From: Micromonospora sp. HM5-17
GTDB lineage: Bacteria > Actinomycetota > Actinomycetes > Mycobacteriales > Micromonosporaceae
Reading direction: 5' to 3'
Assembly (NCBI RefSeq): GCF_003762835.1
Contig: NZ_RJWA01000002.1
Span: forward strand, 124,001 to 188,000
Length of the DNA stretch: 64,000 bases
Position 1 is the stretch's first letter. Every line of letters starts with the position of its first letter. A program made the position numbers and the translations under genes. The notes beneath the pieces were generated by a model that ran no database searches, was not told the DNA's origin, and saw only the letters and a program-made list of their open reading frames with translations. Of this stretch, positions 46,839 through 55,356 are shown piece after piece.

Positions 46839-46855
46839 CTCGGTGTAACACCGAG
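46839..46855 (+). terminator. Small perfect hairpin after the immunity candidate
   Basis: CTCGGTG-TAA-CACCGAG, a 7-bp perfect stem with a three-base loop, 20 bases past the stop of the preceding gene. Confidence 0.4.
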
Positions 46856-46918
46856 CGTTCGGGCCCGCCGTGGCGATGCCGCTCCGCTGTGCGCCGCTGG
46901 TTGTAACTGTGCGCCCCG

Positions 46919-46944
46919 GTTGCTGTCGCGGCTGATGTCAGACA
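46919..46944 (+). repeat. GTTGCTGTC-type direct-repeat site, copy 1 (left edge of integrative remnant)
   Basis: GTTGCTGTCGCGGCTGATGT... at 46919-46944 matches sites at 52546-52571 and 55504-55529. Each consists of two GTTGC(T/C)GTCA-like half repeats with a 12-base period. An in-frame stop for the truncated ftsK lies inside this copy, so it marks a junction. It may be an attachment or integrase-binding site. Confidence 0.5.
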
Positions 46945-46956
46945 CGCGGCACACAT

Positions 46957-48072
46957 GCAGATGAGTTTCAGGACGCCGCCGGGTATCTCGCCGATGCGTG
47001 GCGTGTGCCGCAGGTGCGGGTGGCGCAGGTCCGTCCGGGTCTGGTCCGGCTGCGGGCGTTGCTGGTCGACCCGCTGACCCAACCGAGCGTCTGGGATGGG
47101 CAGGCCGCGACCGCCGACCACGTGCGGACGTGGTCGGCGGGTGTTGACGCTGATGGCCAGCCGGTCACCGTCCGCTCGTCCGGGGTGTCTGGGGTGGTGG
47201 TTGCGGGGCTGGCCGGTTTCGGTAAGACCTCGCTGCTGAACGCGCGGTTCTGTCAACTCGCGGCGAGTCCGGCGGTGCAGTTCGTGTTGATCGAGGGCAA
47301 GGGTGGTCCGGACTACGACGAGCTGTTCCGTCGGGCGTGGCTGTCGGCGAAGGACGATCCGGAGCAGGTCCGTGATCATCTGGTGCGGGTGCATGAGCTG
47401 ATGACGGGCCGTCAGCGGTGTATTCGGGCGGTGCTCGGGGTGAAGAACGTGTGGCATCTCGGCCCGTCCGCCTCGTGGCCGCTGGTCGTGGTGGTGATCG
47501 ATGAGGCGCACACGTTCTTCAACGAGTCCAAGGGCACCGACGCCGAGTCGAAGAAGCGCGATGCGGTGGCGCGGCAGACGGCCCGGTTGGTGGAGGAGTT
47601 GGTGCGCAAGGGCCGCAACGTCGGTATCCAGGTGATCCTGGCGACGCAGAAGGCGACCGGGGATGCGATCCCGACGAAGATCCGGGACAACTGCCAGGTC
47701 GCGGTCAGTTTCGCGCAGCGCACCAGCGAGGCGGCCACGGCGGTGCTCGGCTCGAACATCACCGGCTTCCCGGATGAGCATCCGCGCCGGTTGCAGGACC
47801 CCGCCTACATCGGGGTGGCGTCGATGGTGGCCGAAGGCCGGCCCGGGTTCACGCTGGTCCGCACCCCGTACGTCAGTGACGAGGCTGCTGACCGGATCGC
47901 GGCGGACACTGCCGGACTGGTGTGCGACCCGCTGCGGCTGCTCGCCGAGGTTACCGGGGTGGACCGTCCCGGTGATGAGGACAGGGAGGGCGGCGGCTCA
48001 TTCCGCCAAGAACACCCCGCCGCTCTCCCCGCAAGCAGCCCTCCCATGTGTGGAGAGGAGCTGCGCCGATGA
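46957..48072 (+). pseudogene. FtsK/TraB-like DNA translocase, 5'-truncated
   Basis: The FtsK-type ATPase core is present: Walker A AGLAGFGKTSLL, Walker B VVVVIDEAHTFF, and the ILATQKATGDAIPTKIRDN segment. Sequence similarity in frame begins at about 46957 (ADEFQDAAGYL), but there is no start codon before GTG 47005, and the membrane-anchored N-terminus normal in AICE Tra proteins is absent. If translated from 47005 it would be 355 residues. The stop overlaps the repSA ATG (ATGA). Confidence 0.75.
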
Positions 48073-49378
48073 TGCCATCCACCGCTGCCGGCGTCGACCT
48101 CGACGCCCTGGTTCGCATCGCCGCCGCTCAGGAGGTGGAGGGCCGGGTTGGTGTGTGCCGGCATCCGATCCGGTTGACCGGGCGTGGTCTGCTGGTCGAG
48201 GCAGGTATCGGCCGTGTCCTCGCTGACACCGGCGACCGGCAGACGATCATGGTGCGGTGCCGTGACCGGCGTGCCGTGCGGTGTCCGGCGTGTTCGACGT
48301 TGTACAAGCTCGACGCCTTCCACCTGATCGCCGCCGGGCTCCGCGACGAGCCCACCGAGGCGGTAGGTGGCGTACCTCGGCCGCGGGTGTTCGTGACGGT
48401 GACCGCGCCGTCGTTCGGGCCGGTGCACCTCGGCCCCGCAAGGGGCGGCGTCCTTCGTCCTTGCCACCGCGCCGGGGCTGGCTGCGTTCGGTGGCATCTG
48501 CCGGGCGATCCGCTGATCGGCACCCCCCTCGAACCGGACAACTATGACTATCCGGGGCAGGTGCTGTTCAACGCCCACGCCGGGATGCTGTGGGCACGGT
48601 TCACCACCGAGGCACGCCGCACCCTCGCGGCTGTGGCGGGTCTGTCCCGGCGTGAGGCGGCCCGGCAGGTGCGGATGGCCTTCGCCTCGCCGGGTTCCAG
48701 GCGCGGGGAGTGGTCCACTTCCACGCGATCGTCCGGCTCGACGGGCCGGACGGCCTGCCCACCCCGCCGCCGACCTGGGCCACACTCCACGTGCTGGAAA
48801 CCGCGATCCGCCGGGCGGTCCCCGTCGTCGCCGTCCCCACGCCAGCGGTCGTCGGCGGGCGTGTGCTGCGGTGGGGGCGGCAGGTCGACATCCAGCCGCT
48901 TCCCGCAGGGGATGTGGTGGTGGCCCGGTACGTGGCGAAGTACGCCACGAAGACCGCCGAGGTCGTCGGCGTTGACGTGCCTCCACTGTTCTGCCGCGCG
49001 TGTCGAGGCGACGGCCTACGCCCCGGCGACGACGCTCGGCGCTGGTGCCGGGCATGTTCGGGCACAGGCCGGTGTCCCGGCGTCAGCCTCGACCGGCTTC
49101 CCGAGCACGGCCGCATGTTGGTGGAGACCTGCTGGCGGCTCGGCGGACTGCCCGACCTGCGGGGGCTGCGGCTGTGTCGGTGGGCGCACCAGCTCGGCTA
49201 CCGGGGCCACGTCACCAGCAAGTCACTGGCCTACTCGACCACCTTCACCGCGCTGCGCGGTGAGCGGCGCCGGTGGCGGCTGACCCGCCACGCCGAGGCT
49301 GTCGGTGTCGACCCGACCACCGACCTGCTCACGGTCGGGGACTGGCGCTACACCGGCCAGCTCGGGGAGGACCAATGA
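48069..49378 (+). pseudogene. RepSA-type replication initiator with a frameshift
   Basis: The first frame (from ATG 48069) runs MMPSTAAGVDLDALVRIAAA to VRMAFAS at about 48690; the second continues as AGFQARGVVHFHAIVRLDG (the HxH rolling-circle metal motif) to the stop at 49378, with RYVAKYATKTAE (the Lys/Tyr catalytic region) and a CxxC zinc pair cluster (CRACRGDGL, CRACSGTG). The break lies near 48685-48695, where homologues would read AF-AKVAG-FQ; loss of four bases would explain it. Overlaps xis (ATGA). Confidence 0.75.
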
Positions 49379-49566
49379 GCGGCCCCGACCTGTTGACCGT
49401 CACCGACGTGATGGCCCGGCTGCAAGTTGGCCGGCACACCGTCTACGACCTCATCCGCTCCCGCCGGCTGCACTCCGTCCGTATCGGCCGCTGCCGCCGC
49501 ATTCCCGCCCGGTCCCTGGCCGGCTACCTCGGCGCACTGACCAAGGAGGCCGATCATGGCCGGTAG
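49375..49566 (+). CDS. xis: Excisionase/helix-turn-helix protein (MerR-like, AICE Xis)
   Basis: 63 residues: VTDVMARLQVGRHTVYDLIRSRRLHSVRIGRCRRIP is the DNA-binding fold found in AICE excisionases. ATG 49375 overlaps the repSA stop and has GGGGAGG upstream. Its end overlaps the integrase start by 11 bases. Directs excision together with the integrase. Confidence 0.85.
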   Translation: MSGPDLLTVTDVMARLQVGRHTVYDLIRSRRLHSVRIGRCRRIPARSLAGYLGALTKEADHGR

Positions 49567-50830
49567 AAAGGTCAACGGCGAAGGCACGATCTTCCAACGC
49601 GCCGACGGCCGCTGGTGCGGCGCCGGCTACGTCCTCGCCGCCGACGGCACCCGCAAGCGCATCTACGTCTTCGGCGCCACCCGCCGCCAGGCGGCGGACA
49701 AGCTCGCCGAGAAACTGGCCGACTCGAACCAGGGCCTGGTCGTGGCCGCCGACCCGAACCTCACCGTCGGGGAGTACCTGACCGCGTGGCTGACCGGCGT
49801 GGCCCGGCATCGGCTCCGGGCGACCACGTACGTCACGTACGAATCGCTGGTCCGCCGGTTCCTGATCCCCGGCCTCGGCGCGCGGAAACTCGGCACACTG
49901 ACCGTCCGGGACGTGCGGACCTTCCTCGACCGACTCCCAAGCGTGTGCCAGTGCTGCGCGCAGGGCTGGGACGCCAGACGGAACCCGAACCATCCGGTCA
50001 AGGCCCGCCGGCCGCGCTGCTGCGCAATCGGCAACTGCTGCAACAAGCACATCCGCCCGGCAACGGTCCGCTACATCCGGGCAGTCCTCTCGGCCGCCCT
50101 CGCCGACGGCGTCCGCGAAGGCCTCATCGGCCGCAACGTCGCCAGCTCGGTACGGCTACCCACACCGCGCAGCGACTTCCAACCGTTCACCGCCGGCGAA
50201 GCCCGCCGCTACCTCCTCGCCGCCGCCTACCACCGCCACGGCCCTCTGTTCGAACTGGCCCTACGCACCGGACTACGTCGCGGCGAACTGCTCGGCCTGC
50301 GCTGGGACGACATCGACCTCGACACCGGCCACCTGTACGTGCGGCGCACCCTCGCCCGCACCCGAGGCGGCCCCACCTTCCAGCCGGTCAAGACCCACCG
50401 CTCCGCACGACGCATCGTCCTGCCCCGCGACTGCGTCACGGCACTCAAGCGCTACCGCGCCCGACAGGACATCGACCGACGCGAGGCCGGCGACGATTGG
50501 ATCGAAACCGGGCTCGTGTTCACCACCAGCACAGGCGGGCCGATGGACCCGGCCGCGATACACCGCCACCACCAGGCAATCTGCGAACTCGCCGACGTCC
50601 GCTACATCCGCTTTCACGATCTTCGACACACCTGCGCCACGCTGCTGCTGGAACAGGGCGTGGACCTGGTGACGATCAAGGACCTGCTCGGCCACGCGCA
50701 GATCCACACCACCGCCGACATCTACTCCCACGTCCGGCTCCGCCTGCAACGCCACGCCGTCGAGTCCATGGACCAGGCGCTGCAACCCGACCAGCCCGAC
50801 GACGACCCCGACACCACCTCCGACGACTGA
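49556..50830 (+). CDS. int: Tyrosine-type integrase
   Basis: 424 residues with an intact catalytic set: Arg241 (TGLRRGELL), His354 and Arg357 (HDLRHTCA), His380 (LLGHA) and Tyr390 (DIYSHV). An insert with a Cys cluster (CQCC near 131-134, CC at 155-156 and 161-162) interrupts the SAM-like domain, as in many actinobacterial AICE integrases, and may bind zinc. The N-terminal AP2-like arm-binding domain is present (GEGTIFQRADGRW). The att site should lie downstream; no tRNA was found nearby. Confidence 0.92.
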   Translation: MAGRKVNGEGTIFQRADGRWCGAGYVLAADGTRKRIYVFGATRRQAADKLAEKLADSNQGLVVAADPNLTVGEYLTAWLTGVARHRLRATTYVTYESLVRRFLIPGLGARKLGTLTVRDVRTFLDRLPSVCQCCAQGWDARRNPNHPVKARRPRCCAIGNCCNKHIRPATVRYIRAVLSAALADGVREGLIGRNVASSVRLPTPRSDFQPFTAGEARRYLLAAAYHRHGPLFELALRTGLRRGELLGLRWDDIDLDTGHLYVRRTLARTRGGPTFQPVKTHRSARRIVLPRDCVTALKRYRARQDIDRREAGDDWIETGLVFTTSTGGPMDPAAIHRHHQAICELADVRYIRFHDLRHTCATLLLEQGVDLVTIKDLLGHAQIHTTADIYSHVRLRLQRHAVESMDQALQPDQPDDDPDTTSDD

Positions 50831-50849
50831 ACCCGAAGCAACCGAGAAC

Positions 50850-50882
50850 GCGCCCGCCGGGATCATCACCCCGGCGGGGCGC
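50850..50882. terminator. Hairpin between int and the convergent small gene
   Basis: GCGCCCGCCGGG (50850-50861) pairs with CCGGCGGGGCGC near 50870-50882 with one bulged G. It lies between convergent genes and overlaps the 3' end of the minus-strand gene; a bidirectional terminator is likely. Confidence 0.5.
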
Positions 50883-51129
50883 TCACGTTACCGCGGCGGC
50901 CGTCGGTTGGTTCGTACGGCCAGGTAAAGAACCGGCGATACAGGGTCCCCGACGTGGTGGCCGGCATGTTCACGCAGGCCTCGACGAAGAACCGCGACAG
51001 GTAGAGCATCAGCGACACCCGCGCCCCGGCGAACTCGGCCAACAGTTGACGTTTGCGGGTGAGGCACGGCCACGCCTGCCCACGCCCCGCACAGGTCCAC
51101 GCCGGACGAACCGGCACGTGCATCGACAT
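50866..51129 (-). CDS. Small Cys-containing protein, actinobacterial XRE-partner type
   Basis: 87 residues from ATG 51129 with GGAGGG upstream. The visible pattern is PAWTC-x6-WPC, then LLAEFAGARVSLMLYL and LYRRFFTWP. I recognise it as the small protein often sitting beside XRE regulators in Micromonospora and Streptomyces (databases sometimes label relatives flavin reductase, without evidence). The metal-like CxxC seen in relatives appears altered to CAGR here. Function unknown. Confidence 0.65.
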   Translation of the reverse strand: MSMHVPVRPAWTCAGRGQAWPCLTRKRQLLAEFAGARVSLMLYLSRFFVEACVNMPATTSGTLYRRFFTWPYEPTDGRRGNVSAPPG

Positions 51130-51305
51130 CGCTGCCCAACCCTCCGGAGGACGCCCGTGGTCTACGGTGGGAGGGCCGGGCACACACCCGGGTATGAAGA
51201 ATGCCGATCTTCGTAACCGGTCCCGGCCCTCCCGGAACAGCACCAGCCAGGTCCGGACTCGATGCACGTCCCCGCTGGGCCTGCCACCAGGATCAGGGGA
51301 GACAG

Positions 51306-52496
51306 ATGACCATGGAAGCAGGCGAGGGTCTTCCCCCGTCTACACCCGACACCGCCGACCTCGGCGCGCACCTGCGGGCCGCCCGCGAGGCCGCCGGGCA
51401 CAGCCTCACCGGCATGGCCGCGCTCACCCACTTCAGCAAGCCCTACCTCGGCCTCGTCGAAACCGGCCGCCGCCCCACCACCCCCGACGTCGTCGAACGC
51501 TACGAACAGGTCCTCGGCATGCCGATCGGCACCCCACACGACCCGGTCCGCCTCACCCACGAATGGCTCATCGGCGACCCACCCGTCCCCCGGCAGCTAC
51601 GTGCCGGGCGTCGAATCGGCACCTGGCTCATCGAATCGCTGGAAGGCCGAGTGATCGAACTGCGGCATCTCGACGACACCGTCGGCAGCCGCACCCTGCT
51701 ACCCGTCATCCGCGCCGAACTCGACCAGGCCGAACACCTCGCCCGCACCGCCTCCTACACCGACGTACTCGGCAAGCGGCTGTACACCGTGATCGGCGAA
51801 CTGGCCCAACTCGCCGGCTGGGTCGCCAGCGACGCCGGCCACTACCCCGACGCCCAACGCCTCTACCTGTCCGGCGTCACCGCCGCCGAAGCAGCCGGCG
51901 ACCGAGCACTGGGCGCGCAACTTCTGTCCAGCCTCGCCTACCAGATCACCAATGTCGGCAAACGCGAAGACGCCCTCCTCATCGCCCGCTCCGCCGTCAC
52001 CGGCGCCCCCGATGCCAGCCCGCTCGTGCAGGCGCTGCTGCTGGAACGCCTCGCCTGGGCCGCCGCCCGCCTCCGCGACACCGACACCACTCGCCGCGCC
52101 CTCGACGCCGTCGACGACACCTACGACCAGCGCTCCGACGGCGTAACCGAACCCGAATGGGTGTACTGGCTCAACCGTGCCGAGATCGACGTCATGGCCG
52201 CCCGCTGCCTCATCGAACTCGGCACCCCAGCCGCCGCCGAACCGCTGCTCACCCGCGCACTCGCCGCCTACAACCACGACCACGCCCGCGAAGTCGCCCT
52301 CTACCAAACCTGGCTCGCCGAAGGCCACGCCAGAGCAGGCGACCTCGACGCCGCCCGAGAGGTCCTCGCCCGCATCGACACCACCGCCATCGACGCGGGC
52401 TCTTCCCGCCTCCAACGACGCGTCACCGCCGTCGACCGCCTCATCGACCGCCGCGCACAGAAGAAGCCCGCCACCAGCCGGCAACCGACCGAGTAG
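51306..52496 (+). CDS. XRE-family regulator with TPR-like C-terminal domain
   Basis: 396 residues. Helix-turn-helix at about 16-70 (LRAAREAAGHSLTGMAALTHFSKPYLGLVETGRR), then a helical repeat region to the end (WVASDAGHYPDAQRLYLSGV and similar repeats) resembling TPR-type sensor domains of actinobacterial XRE regulators. ATG 51306 is chosen over the upstream start at 51201, with GGGGAG before it. Divergent from the small Cys-containing gene, so likely controls it. Confidence 0.85.
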   Translation: MTMEAGEGLPPSTPDTADLGAHLRAAREAAGHSLTGMAALTHFSKPYLGLVETGRRPTTPDVVERYEQVLGMPIGTPHDPVRLTHEWLIGDPPVPRQLRAGRRIGTWLIESLEGRVIELRHLDDTVGSRTLLPVIRAELDQAEHLARTASYTDVLGKRLYTVIGELAQLAGWVASDAGHYPDAQRLYLSGVTAAEAAGDRALGAQLLSSLAYQITNVGKREDALLIARSAVTGAPDASPLVQALLLERLAWAAARLRDTDTTRRALDAVDDTYDQRSDGVTEPEWVYWLNRAEIDVMAARCLIELGTPAAAEPLLTRALAAYNHDHAREVALYQTWLAEGHARAGDLDAAREVLARIDTTAIDAGSSRLQRRVTAVDRLIDRRAQKKPATSRQPTE

Positions 52497-52545
52497 ACGC
52501 CCGACTGACGTCACGCCCCGCGCCCTCAGCTCGGCGTGCGCCCGC

Positions 52546-52571
52546 GTTGCTGTCACGGCTGCGGTCAAAAT
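52546..52571 (+). repeat. GTTGCTGTC-type direct-repeat site, copy 2 (right edge of integrative remnant)
   Basis: GTTGCTGTCACGGCTGCGGT... at 52546-52571; the half repeats GTTGCTGTCA and GCTGCGGTCA have a 12-base period. It lies 50 bases past the XRE stop and about 100 before the Doc-like tip. Confidence 0.5.
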
Positions 52572-52639
52572 CGCCGCCAATCGATGGGCTGTCGGCGGGT
52601 GGTTGAGCGAAAGCCCAGCTCCCTGCCAAGATCGACGCC

Positions 52640-53080
52640 GTGACCTCGCCACGGCCATCGTGGCGAGGCCACACCTACTATGTGATGGCTGGCACAACGC
52701 CGGTCCTCGTACACAACTGCGGCGGAGGGTTTAAGAACGGCATCTCCGCAGATGAAATTGATGACATTAATCGCAGTTTCGGTGGCAGGCACGAACTCAA
52801 TGGATCTGCCGCTAACGCGCTGACCAATGCATCCCGTTACAATAGTTTCTGGGAGAAGTTGGCAGTGTTGGTACGGGATATTGCGGGTTCCCATATGTAT
52901 GACAACGGAAACAAGCGTACGGCCCATGCGGTTGTGTCGGAATTGATGCAGAGGAACAATATCATCAGTGGACCGAATTCCGATGAACTGTGGAGTGTGG
53001 TCGCCCGGGTGAGCAACTCCAGAAAGAAGGGCCATACCATGGACGTTGGCGAGATCGCAGGTATGTTGAGGGGCTTCTAG
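52640..53080 (+). CDS. Orphan Rhs-type tip: Hint stub plus Doc/Fic-like toxin
   Basis: 146 residues from GTG 52640. After a 10-residue non-homologous head, GHTYYVMAGTTPVLVHNC matches the end of the Hint domain of the Rhs protein (THTYYVLAGRTPILAHNC). Then a low-GC toxin domain with SHMYDNGNKRTAHAVV, the HxFx(D)xNKRTA motif of Doc/Fic enzymes (Doc phosphorylates EF-Tu). No ribosome binding site is clear and the rest of the Hint is missing, so it is a displaced tip that may not be expressed alone. A 10-bp hairpin stem (CCTCGCCACG/CGTGGCGAGG, 52644-52668) sits exactly at the junction. Its stop overlaps the next gene. Confidence 0.75.
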   Translation: MTSPRPSWRGHTYYVMAGTTPVLVHNCGGGFKNGISADEIDDINRSFGGRHELNGSAANALTNASRYNSFWEKLAVLVRDIAGSHMYDNGNKRTAHAVVSELMQRNNIISGPNSDELWSVVARVSNSRKKGHTMDVGEIAGMLRGF

Positions 53081-53343
53081 TGCTTGAGACCGGGTTTGGC
53101 CTGCCAGAACTCATGGAGGATCTTGGTCGCCATGGCGTGACCATGCTTCTGAAGGTCGACCATGAGCGCCTAGGATTCGGGCAAAAACCCTGGACGGTCG
53201 TGCTTTCTGGGCCGGCGCTGGGTGATCTTCGGTCAATCCATTCAGACTTTCATTCTCTACGAGAGGCGCTAGAGTATTGCCTTCCCAGGCTGCGAGACCT
53301 GCCGGGGGACTGGGAATGGCTTGAGGGGTATTCATTAGATTAG
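53080..53343 (+). CDS. Candidate immunity protein to the Doc-like tip
   Basis: 87 residues from GTG 53080, which shares its first base with the toxin stop TAG. No recognised family; moderately acidic, no membrane segment, ends WEWLEGYSLD. The overlap with the toxin gene and matching low GC support the immunity assignment. Confidence 0.65.
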   Translation: MLETGFGLPELMEDLGRHGVTMLLKVDHERLGFGQKPWTVVLSGPALGDLRSIHSDFHSLREALEYCLPRLRDLPGDWEWLEGYSLD

Positions 53344-54048
53344 TTAGCCTCGATCGTTCACGGCTGATGTCGGCCGCCTCGGTCCCGCGCCTGTGGTCGC
53401 TGGTGTTCGGTGCGATCTGGTCGGGGGCATGGGGTGGGCCGTCTGTCGCGGTGGTGGGCGTGGTCTTCTTGGGTTCTCCGGTCGTCGGGGTTGGGCTGAG
53501 TGGGTCAGCCGGGGGCGGGGATGGCCGCGATTCGGGTGAACGTGGTGGTGATCTGGTCTGCCCGGGGCCAGGTTGATGGGATGCGTGGTCGGTGGCGGTG
53601 TTGGCCTCGGGTGAGGCGGGCGGCGGTGTGTGGCAGGCGGTAGCGCGGTCGTTTCGGTTCGGCTTTGGCCGGTTCGCCGTCGAGGGTGAGTAGTTGTAGC
53701 CAGGCGATCGGGTCGTTGGCGGTGGCCGTGATCTGGCACCAGGCGGTGTTGATGGCGAACTCGCGGGAGGGTAGCCGGCGCAGGCCGGTGTCTTTGGCGC
53801 GGCGGATGCGGTCCTCGACGCGGGCGTGGGCGTGGTGGCGGGCTTCCAGCCGCTGCAGGGCGCCGACGGTGGTGTTGGTGACGAACGCGGTGTAGCGCCA
53901 GCTGTCGTGTTCTTCGAACAGCGACAACTGTGCGCCGGGGTGTGGCCGTTCGCGACGCACGATCATCCGCGTGCCGGGCGGCCAGCCGGCAAGGGTGAGC
54001 AGGCTGGTCAACTCTGCGACCCGTGCGCCGTCGTGGATGCCGCCGTCG
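53344..54048 (-). mobile_element. IS1380-family-like transposase remnant (3' part)
   Basis: A minus-strand frame from about 54048 to a stop at 53505 encodes the C-terminal part of an IS1380-type transposase: ELTSLLTLAGWPPGTRMIVR, QLSLFEEHDSWRYTAFVTNT, ARVEDRIRRAKDTGLRR, LPSREFAINTAW. The N-terminal two-thirds is absent and the frame continues into antisense of the Rhs linker copy, marking a junction at about 54048. 53344-53504 may include the IS end. Confidence 0.7.
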
Positions 54049-54695
54049 GCCGCGCAGGTCGCCCAGGCCCAGGCTGCCGCGAACCGGTCCCTGGTGTCGG
54101 TCATCCTCGACACCGCCTGGTACGTGCTCAAAGAGTTCATCGGCATCAACGGTGCGATCAACTGTTTCGGTGGTGACCTGTGGGCCTGCGCCAGCCTGAT
54201 CATCGGCGCGATCCCCTGGGGCAAGATCACCAAGATCCGGTCGGTGAAACGGGCCATCGACCGCACCATCGCCGCCGTCCAGGCCTGGCGGGCCGCCAAA
54301 CGCGCCGCCGAGACGGTGCTGGCCGCCGCCCGCGCCGCCGAGCAGGCCGCCCTCAACGCCAAGAAACTCGCCATCGAGCGTGCCAAACGCGCCGCCCAGG
54401 CCGCGAGGAAGAAGGCCGCCGACGCGGCCAACACCACCAGCAACAAGGCGGTCAACACCACCAAGAAGACCGGCAACCCCGCACAACGGGAAGCCCAGGC
54501 CAACGCCAACCCTCGCGCGTCCTCCGCCCGCTCCGGCGGCAGCGGCAAGTCCGACGGCGGGTCCAAGTCCGGCGGCGGTTCGAAGCCTGGTGGCTCCACC
54601 GGCGGCTCCAGCCGCAGCAACGCCGGCACCACCGGCAGCAGCGGCGCCGGCAAAACCAACGACGGCGCTGGCAACACCGGAGACAGCTGCCCGCG
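54049..54695 (+). repeat. Rhs linker repeat, copy B
   Basis: Second copy of the linker at 43271-43905; the left edge abuts the IS1380 remnant. The core (54157 to about 54484) appears identical to copy A. It runs past the TGC codon (54688) that starts the Hint domain and then diverges. Confidence 0.9.
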
Positions 54696-54822
54696 GCACA
54701 GCTTCGCGGCCGGCACCAAGGTGGTCACCGCCGACGGCGATCACAAACCAATCGAAACACTCCGCGAGGGCGACCAGGTCCTCGCCTGGCAAGAAGGCCA
54801 CCCCGTGGATTTCGGCGAGTAA
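54049..54822 (+). pseudogene. Rhs fragment: linker plus N-terminal Hint stub
   Basis: In frame with copy A's reading frame: the helical linker, the Gly/Ser linker, then CPRHSFAAGTKVVTADGDHKPIETLREGDQVLAWQEG, a Hint N-terminus clearly different from the Hint of the intact Rhs protein, ending at TAA 54820-54822. No Rhs body lies upstream, and the Hint C-terminal half is missing. Confidence 0.8.
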
Positions 54823-54835
54823 GTGTCGCTGTGTG

Positions 54836-55030
54836 GCAGCAGATAAGTACGATTCAGGCCATGGGTATGTCGCAATTGACACGCGGCTCGTGGGGCGAGT
54901 CGAGGACATCTCGGACGGCCCATTTCCGACGAGCAGGAGGCATGCCTCTTACGCGAGAAGAGACAAGGAAGTCTTGTTGTTCCAGCATGTCCCTGCTGAG
55001 GCGATCGTGGGTGTCTGGGGGAGAAGCTAA
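54836..55030 (+). pseudogene. Toxin-tip fragment after the broken Hint
   Basis: In a different frame from the Hint stub, AADKYDSGHGYVAIDTRLVG ... ARRDKEVLLFQHVPAEAIVGVWGRS reads as the C-terminal end of a low-GC toxin domain with no start. Family not recognised. It ends two bases before a candidate immunity gene, the same arrangement as the other tips. Confidence 0.55.
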
Positions 55031-55032
55031 AG

Positions 55033-55356
55033 ATGGCGGAAGGCGAAGAGTCCCTGATCGTGGCTCTCGACGAGGCATGGGATGAGGAGGCTGGCTTCCT
55101 TGGGAAGCTTCGGGCGGGAGTGTTTGACGAAAGTCAGGGGAATGCGTACGTCGAGCTACTTCGGCGGATTCCTGCTGCAATCTCGATTGGGTCGGATACG
55201 GTGAGTTCGGAGCTAGTGAAACTAATCTGGTTTGCACCGCAATTCGTCGAGTGGCAGATTGACCGGGTTGCGAAAGATGAAGCGGAGCGGGCGCGATTGC
55301 AGCGAATAGCGGACAGGGTGCATGAAGCAGTTTCTGAAGTGCTCGGCATTCCCTAG
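55033..55356 (+). CDS. Candidate immunity protein to the last tip
   Basis: 107 residues from ATG 55033, two bases after the stop of the toxin fragment; acidic and helical (LDEAWDEEAGFLGKL, ARLQRIADRVHEAVSEVLG). No family recognised. Intact although its toxin is only a fragment, consistent with an orphan immunity gene kept as protection against kin. Confidence 0.65.
   Translation: MAEGEESLIVALDEAWDEEAGFLGKLRAGVFDESQGNAYVELLRRIPAAISIGSDTVSSELVKLIWFAPQFVEWQIDRVAKDEAERARLQRIADRVHEAVSEVLGIP

Larger units (their letters stand above)
46919..52571 (+). mobile_element. Decayed actinomycete integrative and conjugative element (AICE-like)
   Basis: The gene order ftsK/tra-like, repSA, xis, int is the standard core of pSAM2-type AICEs, followed here by a small Cys-rich gene and an XRE regulator. 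The tra gene lacks its 5' part and repSA is frameshifted, so the element is likely immobile, while xis and int look intact. The proposed edges are the GTTGCTGTC-type repeats at 46919 and 52546 (32 positions from 46909/52536 compared, 27 identical). Boundaries are inferred. Confidence 0.6.
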
